Below, piece by piece: positions 58,264 through 64,000 of a stretch of 64,000 nt of DNA (positions are counted from its first letter, which is position 1; every line of letters begins with the position of its first letter). A program made the translations under genes and the position numbers. This DNA is from Brevibacterium daeguense (lineage in GTDB: Bacteria > Actinomycetota > Actinomycetes > Actinomycetales > Brevibacteriaceae). The stretch lies in contig NZ_JAJTWW010000017.1 in NCBI RefSeq assembly GCF_021729135.1, forward strand, positions 1 to 64,000, written 5' to 3'. The notes beneath the pieces were generated by a model. It made no database searches. It had not been told where the DNA came from and worked only from the letters and a program-made list of their open reading frames with translations.

Positions 58264-59613
58264 ATGAGCGTAGCGAACGATTGGCAGCAGGCGGAGAGCG
58301 GACTCCGGACGCCGCCGCAGGACATGGAGGCCGAGCAGAGCGTGCTCGGCGGGATGCTCCTGTCCAAGGATGCGATCGCCGACGTCGTGGAGAACCTGCG
58401 CGGCGAGGACTTCTACAAGCCGGCGCACGAGACCATCTATGACTGCGTCCTCGACCTCTACGCCCGGGGCGAGCCCGCCGACGCCGTCACCGTCGCCAAT
58501 GCGCTGTCCAAGTCCGGGGACCTCGCCCGGATCGGCGGCGCGGCGTACCTGCACACCTTGATCTCCTCGGTGCCCACCGCTGCCAACGCCGGGTTCTACG
58601 CGAACATCGTGCGCGAGCGGGCGCTGCTGCGCAAGCTCGTGGAGGCCGGCACGCGGATCGTGCAGATGGGCTACGACGCCCAGGGCGACACCGACGACCT
58701 GGTCAACCGCGCGCAGTCGGAGATCTACCAGGTCACCGAGCGCCGCGCGGCGGAGGACTATGTCCGGCTGTCGGAGATCATCGAGGACACGGCGGCGGAG
58801 ATCGAACGCTCCGGCGAGCACGGCGGCGATACGACCGGTGTGCCCACCGGCTTCGTCGAGTTCGACGAGCTGACCAATGGCCTTCACCCGGGGCAGATGA
58901 TCGTCATCGCGGCACGTCCCGGCGTGGGCAAGTCGACGCTGGCGCTGGACATGGTGCGTTCGGCGGCGATCGCGAGCGACCAGACCACCGTGATCTTCTC
59001 GCTGGAGATGGGTCGGCTGGAGCTGTCGATGCGCCTGCTGAGCGCGGAGTCGAGCATCAAGCTGCAGGACCTGCGCCGCGGCGAGCTGACCCCGCAGGAC
59101 TGGACGACGCTGGCGGCGACGATGGCCCGGATCAACGAGGCGCCGCTGTTCATCGACGACTCCCCGAACATGGCGCTGACGGAGATCCGCGCCAAGTGCC
59201 GCCGGCTCAAGCAGCAGCACAACCTGCAGATGGTCGTCATCGACTACCTGCAGCTGATGAGCTCGGGCAAGCGGGTGGAGTCCCGTCAGCAGGAGGTCTC
59301 GGAGTTCTCGCGCTCGCTCAAGCTGCTGGCCAAGGAGCTCGAGGTGCCGGTGATCGCGCTCTCGCAGCTCAATCGCTCCTCCGAGCAGCGCACGGACAAG
59401 CGGCCGATGATCTCTGATCTGCGCGAATCCGGCTCGATCGAGCAGGACGCGGATATGGTGCTGCTGATCCACCGTGAGGACATGTACGACAAGGAGTCCC
59501 CGCACGCCGGTGAGGCCGACATCATCGTGGCCAAGCACCGCAACGGCCCGACCGGCGAGATCAAGGTCGCGTTCCAGGGTGCGCGGTCCCGGTTCGCGAA
59601 CATGCCGCGGTAG
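58264..59613 (+). CDS. dnaB: Replicative DNA helicase DnaB
   Basis: Unwinds the fork as a hexamer. The 449 residues comprise the N-terminal domain (PPQDMEAEQSVLGGMLLSKDAI) and a RecA-like C-terminal domain. The latter has Walker A AARPGVGKSTLALD, Walker B MVVIDYLQLM, and SQLNRSSEQRTDKRPMISDL, GSIEQDADMVLLIHR. No intein is present. The ATG at 58264 is chosen because GAGGTGG lies just upstream. An earlier ATG at 58210 would add an unconserved leader. The 289 bases before it hold no gene. Confidence 0.97.
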   Translation: MSVANDWQQAESGLRTPPQDMEAEQSVLGGMLLSKDAIADVVENLRGEDFYKPAHETIYDCVLDLYARGEPADAVTVANALSKSGDLARIGGAAYLHTLISSVPTAANAGFYANIVRERALLRKLVEAGTRIVQMGYDAQGDTDDLVNRAQSEIYQVTERRAAEDYVRLSEIIEDTAAEIERSGEHGGDTTGVPTGFVEFDELTNGLHPGQMIVIAARPGVGKSTLALDMVRSAAIASDQTTVIFSLEMGRLELSMRLLSAESSIKLQDLRRGELTPQDWTTLAATMARINEAPLFIDDSPNMALTEIRAKCRRLKQQHNLQMVVIDYLQLMSSGKRVESRQQEVSEFSRSLKLLAKELEVPVIALSQLNRSSEQRTDKRPMISDLRESGSIEQDADMVLLIHREDMYDKESPHAGEADIIVAKHRNGPTGEIKVAFQGARSRFANMPR

Positions 59614-59796
59614 AGGGCGCGCGTGTAGCGATGTCTACTACTTTGTTCAGAAACCGCGAAACATCTTTTTCCCGTCTTCAATATCTAAGCATTTGACCTG
59701 CGTCCTCGCGCGCCGGCAACGTTGCGGCGGGCTTCGCAGTGACGTCTCGTGCCATTACGACTGTGAGGTCTGGAGGGGCGATGGCAATGCCGTAAA

Positions 59797-59812
59797 ACGT
59801 TAACAGTAACGT
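59797..59812. promoter_or_regulatory. Candidate operator upstream of the amine oxidase gene
   Basis: Perfect inverted repeat ACGTTA - ACAG - TAACGT, about 75 bases before the amine oxidase ATG and just upstream of a candidate -35. A GntR/FCD regulator gene two genes downstream is the likely binder; this is inference from position. Confidence 0.45.
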
Positions 59813-59815
59813 CTA

Positions 59816-59844
59816 TTGCTTTGTTCGCGGCGTCCGACTATGGT
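59816..59844 (+). promoter_or_regulatory. Candidate promoter of the amine oxidase operon
   Basis: TTGCTT (59816-59821) and TATGGT (59839-59844) spaced by 17 bases, 45 bases before the ATG. The match is moderate. Confidence 0.35.
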
Positions 59845-59888
59845 GAGGTCACTGGAATCGATTCTCCACAGAGTAGTGAGGAACTGCG

Positions 59889-61910
59889 ATGAGCCTGTCA
59901 CCCTTGATGAACTCCGGCCTGTCCCCCGATCGGACCCATACTCACGGCAAGAGGGTGAGCACTCCTGTTGATGCGATCCATCCCCTAGATCCGTTGACTG
60001 AAGATGAGATCGAAAAAACTCGTGCGGTCCTCGTTGGTGCGGGTTACCTGACTGAGCATGTCCGCGTCGCTGCTTTACTGCCTCTCGATCCTCCGAAGGA
60101 AGCAGTCGCACGATGGCGTCATGGTGACCGAACTGACCGCCGTGCCCTTGTCACTCTGCTCGATCGGACCTCCGGAAACGCTGCCGAGGCCATAGTGGGC
60201 ATCAGTCGTTCCAAGGTTGAGGATTACAAGGTACTTCCTACCCGAGAAGAACCATACGGCCAGCCTCAGATCCTCGAAGAGGAGTACATGGGGATGGACG
60301 AGATAGTCAAGGCGTCTCCCGATTGGCGCGCCGCAATGAAGCGACGCGGGCTAGAGGATTACATTGACACGTGTTATTGCACGCCGCTGGCGCCCGGGTT
60401 CTTCCCGGGGCGGGAGGATGAAGTCGGGCATCGTGTGGTTCGCTCGCTTACCTACTTGATCCCCAATCCTGGAGATAATCCCTGGGCTCATCCGGTCGAG
60501 GGTTTGATTGTCCTTGTGAACCTTATTGACCAAAGAGTTGTCAGAGTCGAGGACCGGGGGAACGTCCCTGTTCCGACTCAGCACGGTAACTACGGATTGG
60601 AAGTACGTGGCCCGGCCCGCTCGTCGTTGAAACCGATTGAGATCACCCAACCCGACGGTCCCAGCTTCGCCGTGGAAGGGAATCAGGTCCAGTGGGAGAA
60701 CTGGAAACTTCATATTGGGTTCAACGCCAAAGAGGGATTAGTGCTCAATCAGGTCAGTTTCCGGGACGGGGACGAGGACCGTCCGGTCCTCACTCGCGCA
60801 AGCATCCCGGAAATGATCGTTCCCTACGGGGATACTCATCATACGCGTTATTGGATTAGCTATTTCGACGCTGGTGAGTATTTGCTCGGGCAGAATGCCA
60901 ACTCTTTGGCCTTAGGCTGCGATTGCTTAGGCGTCATCCACTATTTCGACGCATTCGTCGCCGATGGTTCCTGTAAAGCCCGAAAGATCCCGCAAGCTGT
61001 CTGTATGCATGAGGAGGACTACGGGATCCAATGGAGACACACCGACCATCATGGTCGTCCTGATGTGCGCCGTAGTCGCCGCCTCGTGGTGAGCTACTTC
61101 GCGACCGTCGGTAATTACGATTACGGATTTTTCTGGTACTTCTACCTCGACGGGTCGATCCAATTTGAAGCGAAGGCCACAGGCATCGTTTTCGCCGGCG
61201 CCAACCATCCCGGTGCTGAAGATCCTCATGGCACGGAGGTTGCACCCGGGGTGTTCACGCCAGTTCACCAGCACATCTTTAGTGCACGCCTCGACGTGGC
61301 GATCGACGGAGAAGACAACACCGTGCACGAGATCGAGATGCGACAAATCCCGACAGGGCACGAAAACCCGTTCGGCAATGCTTTCACCTGGGATGACACC
61401 CAGCTCAAGACAGAGTCCGAAGCGCAACGCCTCGCCAACAACGAGATGAATCGAGTGTGGTCCGTACGAAGCGCTCACCGCAAGAACTACGTCGGCAAAC
61501 CCACTGGATACTGGCTGATTCCTGAGGGAAAGGCGACGTTGCTGGCGCAGCCCGATTCGACGGCGTATGCCAGGGCGAATTTTGCGACGAAGCATCTCTG
61601 GGCTACTCAATACACCGCGGGTGAGCTGTATCCTGCAGGCGACTACCCTAACCAGCACGCGGGCTGGGACGGCTTACCTAAGTGGACAGAGGCTGATCGA
61701 AGTCTCAATGGCACGGATATAGTCTTGTGGCACAGCTTTGGTTTCACGCACATTCCGCGAACTGAGGACTGGCCGGTGATGCCAGTCGACTATTCTGGCT
61801 TCTGGTTCAAGCCACATAGCTTCCTCGATCAGAATCCCACTTTGGACCTCCCGTCTGGAGGGGACTCCTCGCGCGCGAAGCAGGACGGCGATACCTGCTG
61901 CTCTATGTAA
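59889..61910 (+). CDS. Copper-containing primary-amine oxidase (TPQ enzyme)
   Basis: Oxidises primary amines to aldehyde, ammonia and hydrogen peroxide. The 673 residues contain all catalytic elements. The topaquinone precursor is Tyr410 in TVGNYDYG and the catalytic base is Asp327 in YFDAGEY, 83 residues before, as in known enzymes. The copper ligands are His460 and His462 (VHQHIF) and His621 in GFTHIPRTEDWPVMP. No signal peptide is visible. It is closest in size and layout to the Arthrobacter histamine/phenethylamine oxidases. GAGGA precedes the ATG. GC content and codon use are lower than upstream genes. Confidence 0.95.
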   Translation: MSLSPLMNSGLSPDRTHTHGKRVSTPVDAIHPLDPLTEDEIEKTRAVLVGAGYLTEHVRVAALLPLDPPKEAVARWRHGDRTDRRALVTLLDRTSGNAAEAIVGISRSKVEDYKVLPTREEPYGQPQILEEEYMGMDEIVKASPDWRAAMKRRGLEDYIDTCYCTPLAPGFFPGREDEVGHRVVRSLTYLIPNPGDNPWAHPVEGLIVLVNLIDQRVVRVEDRGNVPVPTQHGNYGLEVRGPARSSLKPIEITQPDGPSFAVEGNQVQWENWKLHIGFNAKEGLVLNQVSFRDGDEDRPVLTRASIPEMIVPYGDTHHTRYWISYFDAGEYLLGQNANSLALGCDCLGVIHYFDAFVADGSCKARKIPQAVCMHEEDYGIQWRHTDHHGRPDVRRSRRLVVSYFATVGNYDYGFFWYFYLDGSIQFEAKATGIVFAGANHPGAEDPHGTEVAPGVFTPVHQHIFSARLDVAIDGEDNTVHEIEMRQIPTGHENPFGNAFTWDDTQLKTESEAQRLANNEMNRVWSVRSAHRKNYVGKPTGYWLIPEGKATLLAQPDSTAYARANFATKHLWATQYTAGELYPAGDYPNQHAGWDGLPKWTEADRSLNGTDIVLWHSFGFTHIPRTEDWPVMPVDYSGFWFKPHSFLDQNPTLDLPSGGDSSRAKQDGDTCCSM

Positions 61911-61940
61911 TAAGAGGGGGCGGGGCGCGAGGGTCTTTAA

Positions 61941-62537
61941 ATGAATACTCTGGCCGGTACGATTATGGTCGCGGCCGCCGGGGCCTGTTTCAGCGGTTCA
62001 CTAGTTGGACGGCGGCCGCTACCAGTTCTCGCAGCATCTTTAATGTTTGCCGGGATGATCGATCTCGCCTTTCTCGCGGCGTTGTCGCCGGTTTGGTGGA
62101 TGTTCCTGCTGATTCTTGGCGGACTACTTCTCAGTGTTGATCTGCGAATGCCTCAGAACCAGTGCACGGAAGTCATCACAGGGAGGAATGATCTGGTCCT
62201 CCCGTGCAGACCGCTAAGGCGTGACGGCGCGCTTCGCCGTCCGGTCATGGTCTCTGTAGCTCTCGCTTATCCGGCGATGGCGTGGCTAGCCTTATCCCAC
62301 GATCACGGGACACACGGCTCAACGGGTGGAAGTGCCGAATTCCACGCAGGGTCTCATAGTCAACACGGCACGGATTTGCTAATGCTTGTGCTGCCACTCG
62401 GAACGATCCTCCTGATAACTTCTCTTGCTGTGCTGGCGTGCGTCTCCCTGTGGCGCTGTCGCTTGCTGCTTTCCGTTGAGGCCGGGGCGATGTCCGCGAT
62501 GCTCGTCGTTATGCTCTTCACGATTGTGGAGGTGTGA
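61941..62537 (+). CDS. Small membrane protein with His-rich loop
   Basis: A 198-residue protein with about five membrane segments. Between the third and fourth, residues 120-142 form a loop with six histidines (120, 122, 125, 135, 139, 142), rich in Gly and Ser. It somewhat resembles actinobacterial DUF5134 proteins, but I am not sure. The gene follows the copper amine oxidase by 30 bases on the same strand, so a role in copper supply is tempting. That is inference only. Confidence 0.65.
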   Translation: MNTLAGTIMVAAAGACFSGSLVGRRPLPVLAASLMFAGMIDLAFLAALSPVWWMFLLILGGLLLSVDLRMPQNQCTEVITGRNDLVLPCRPLRRDGALRRPVMVSVALAYPAMAWLALSHDHGTHGSTGGSAEFHAGSHSQHGTDLLMLVLPLGTILLITSLAVLACVSLWRCRLLLSVEAGAMSAMLVVMLFTIVEV

Positions 62538-62600
62538 TCCACTTCGCTGAAGACTGAGCCGGTTACGAGAAAGCAGAAGTCGCCCCGATATGCTTGCCCC

Positions 62601-63398
62601 ATGGGCGCACCGCGGCGAGACGAAATGGGAATGGTATCGGATCGGGCGCTCGAAATGATGATGCAGGTGGCTGTGCCGCAGTCTCTCGACTCTTTGAGCC
62701 GAGCTGAGATGATCATGCGACGCTTCCAAGCGGCGATCAGCGTCGGAGTACTCAACGTCGGGGACCGTTTGCCTCCGGAGTCCACCCTTTCGGAGCACCT
62801 CGGCGTGTCTCCGCTCACCCTGCGCCACGGCCTACATATGTTGCGCGACAAAGGTTTGGTCGACACGCGTCGAGGACGAGGCGGGGGAAGCATTATCAGC
62901 GGTCAGGTCGAAATTCTCGACGAGGATATCGATGAGCGCCTGGGCTGTATCAGCACCGATGACCTCAAGGACCTTTTCGACGTTGCCGCTACTATCGCAC
63001 GCGGGGCGGCGCGACTTGGTGCAATGCGTGCCGACGAGCAAGACGTGAGCTGGATGCGGTCCCGGAACGCACAGTTCCTCTCCGAGGTAGACAGCCCGGG
63101 ACTGCGCCGAGCCGACGGTCGCTTCCACATCAGCCTCGGCGTCGCCGCTCAGTCACGGCAGATCACTTCTCTCCTCGTGCGCATACAGACGGACGTCGCC
63201 CCGATATCCTGGCACTCTGAAGAGATATCGTCCCGCAAACTCGAAGCATATGAGGAACATGAGGCCATAATTGCCGCGATTGCCGCAGGTGACGTTGAGT
63301 TAGCGGACTCGTTGGGTGCGGTGCATTTCGAGTCGGAGCAAATCCTTGCCGTCGAGCGCCACCTGAAACTCGTGACAAACGAAACGAGGACACCGTGA
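62601..63398 (+). CDS. GntR family transcriptional regulator with FCD domain
   Basis: A 265-residue regulator. The winged helix (about 35-100) shows VGDRLPPESTLSEHLGVSPL and TLRHGLHMLRDKGLV. The all-helical FCD ligand domain follows (about 110-255), with RFHISLGVAA and EEHEAIIAAIAAGD containing the usual His residues of the metal/ligand pocket. It probably responds to an amine-derived acid and controls this cluster. The stop overlaps the next gene's GTG by four bases. Confidence 0.9.
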   Translation: MGAPRRDEMGMVSDRALEMMMQVAVPQSLDSLSRAEMIMRRFQAAISVGVLNVGDRLPPESTLSEHLGVSPLTLRHGLHMLRDKGLVDTRRGRGGGSIISGQVEILDEDIDERLGCISTDDLKDLFDVAATIARGAARLGAMRADEQDVSWMRSRNAQFLSEVDSPGLRRADGRFHISLGVAAQSRQITSLLVRIQTDVAPISWHSEEISSRKLEAYEEHEAIIAAIAAGDVELADSLGAVHFESEQILAVERHLKLVTNETRTP

Positions 63399-64000
63399 GC
63401 AAAGCACTCGAGTCTGCCCTCCTTGAGAGCTCGGAGACGATAGCGCAGTACTTGGATGCCGTCTTTCAGTCATTAGACGAGTTGCGTCGGGCTGCTTCTC
63501 CTTTGTTGGCCTCGTCCATGGTCAAACATGACAGTCTGGACGAGCTTGAGCCTTTAGTCCGGTCCATTATTGAGCAACACGACGGACTCGTTATCAGCGC
63601 TGGAGTGGCAGTGGCACCGGGCGTCCTAGTTGATGCACCAGCATGGATGCAATCCTGGCATTGGACTGGTTCAAAGCTGGGCTTCACTCGCCATGATCTG
63701 AATCCAGATTCGATCAACTTCTACGACTACATCGACATGGCTTGGTTCAAGACTCCAGCGGAGCAGGGACGGCCAGTCGTTGCCGGCCCATACATGGACT
63801 TTGGTGCCACAGACGCGCGCATCATTACCGCCAGTATGCCTACCGCGAGTCGGAACTCCACCGTCAGTGTTGTTGCCGCTGATCTGTCGCTTGAAAGGTT
63901 GGAATACCTGCTGCTGACTTCTCTCGGACCCCTTGAGCCGGCCATCGCACTCCTGAGCAAGACCGGAAAGGTCATTGCCACCAACTCGGCGAAGGTTGCT
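63395..64000 (+). CDS. Cache-domain-like protein, N-terminal 202 residues (partial)
   Basis: Open to the window edge. An N-terminal helix (SKALESALLESSETIAQYLD) is followed by a PAS/Cache-like fold. Typical of it are the DYIDMAWFKTPAEQGRPVVAGPYMDFGATDARIITASMP region (the WF-x20-GPY-x-D pattern of Cache sensors) and VSVVAADLSLERLE. Unlike most Cache proteins there is no membrane segment before the domain, so it should be cytoplasmic. The overlap with the GntR gene (GTGA) implies matched synthesis. The output domain lies outside the window. Confidence 0.7.
   Translation, partial: MSKALESALLESSETIAQYLDAVFQSLDELRRAASPLLASSMVKHDSLDELEPLVRSIIEQHDGLVISAGVAVAPGVLVDAPAWMQSWHWTGSKLGFTRHDLNPDSINFYDYIDMAWFKTPAEQGRPVVAGPYMDFGATDARIITASMPTASRNSTVSVVAADLSLERLEYLLLTSLGPLEPAIALLSKTGKVIATNSAKVA

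Overview
The window is the replication-origin neighbourhood of a high-GC Gram-positive bacterium (Actinomycetota). Three things point to Micrococcales, perhaps a Brevibacterium-like genus, although the genus is only a guess: many GTG/TTG starts, consensus parS palindromes, and a gene order that closely follows the mycobacterial origin (pcnB - Nudix - DUF6049 - murJ - trxB - trxA - cwlM - parB - parA - rsmG - jag - yidC - yidD - rnpA - rpmH - dnaA - dnaN - recF - DUF721 - gyrB - gyrA - DUF3566 - tRNA-Ile - tRNA-Ala).

Left replichore (1-13.5 kb, all on the minus strand, so pointing away from the origin): dnaA, dnaN, recF, a DUF721 protein, an M50-type membrane protease, gyrB, gyrA, a DUF3566 membrane protein, tRNA-Ile(GAT), tRNA-Ala(TGC), and the first 415 residues of a quinol-type nitric oxide reductase cut by the window edge. 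DnaA-box-like sequences flank dnaA on both sides (11.35-11.87 and 13.48-13.99 kb).

Right replichore (14-31 kb): the rpmH-rnpA-yidD-yidC-jag-rsmG cluster and parAB. A 2.2 kb stretch without a convincing gene follows. With parA and parB it forms a centromere of eight parS-like sites. Then comes a minus-strand cell-envelope block. It holds a CwlM-like protein that has lost the amidase residues, trxA-trxB, a separate pseudokinase with an extracellular discoidin-like domain, murJ, a DUF6049 secreted/membrane protein and a Nudix hydrolase. In mycobacteria MurJ and the pseudokinase are one polypeptide; here they are two genes. The sigM/anti-sigma pair found there in mycobacteria is absent.

31-40.6 kb: CCA-adding/poly(A) polymerase family gene, an acyl-CoA synthetase, a class A penicillin-binding protein, a GT87-like membrane protein and the ribosomal operon rpsF-ssb-rpsR-rplI. 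This again matches the mycobacterial ponA1-rplI order. The ribosomal operon has a good promoter inside the preceding gene and a leader with hairpins.

40.6-59.6 kb is more variable: two coupled DUF1707-type/exported proteins, a TIGR01777 epimerase, a BetT choline transporter, a DUF445 membrane protein, a class C beta-lactamase-like hydrolase, an EEP-family phosphodiesterase, a DHA2 efflux pump divergent from a TipA-type MerR regulator, a fused PabA-PabB with PabC (p-aminobenzoate synthesis), an anion/cation symporter MFS, a truncated DUF2332 protein and dnaB.

From about 59.6 kb to the end the DNA becomes visibly less GC-rich and codon use changes. This part carries a copper amine oxidase with its TPQ motif, a small membrane protein with a His-rich loop, a GntR/FCD regulator, and an overlapping gene for a soluble Cache-like sensor that runs off the window. 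It looks like an acquired amine-catabolism module, and its last three genes are the best candidate here for an undescribed regulatory or metal-supply system.
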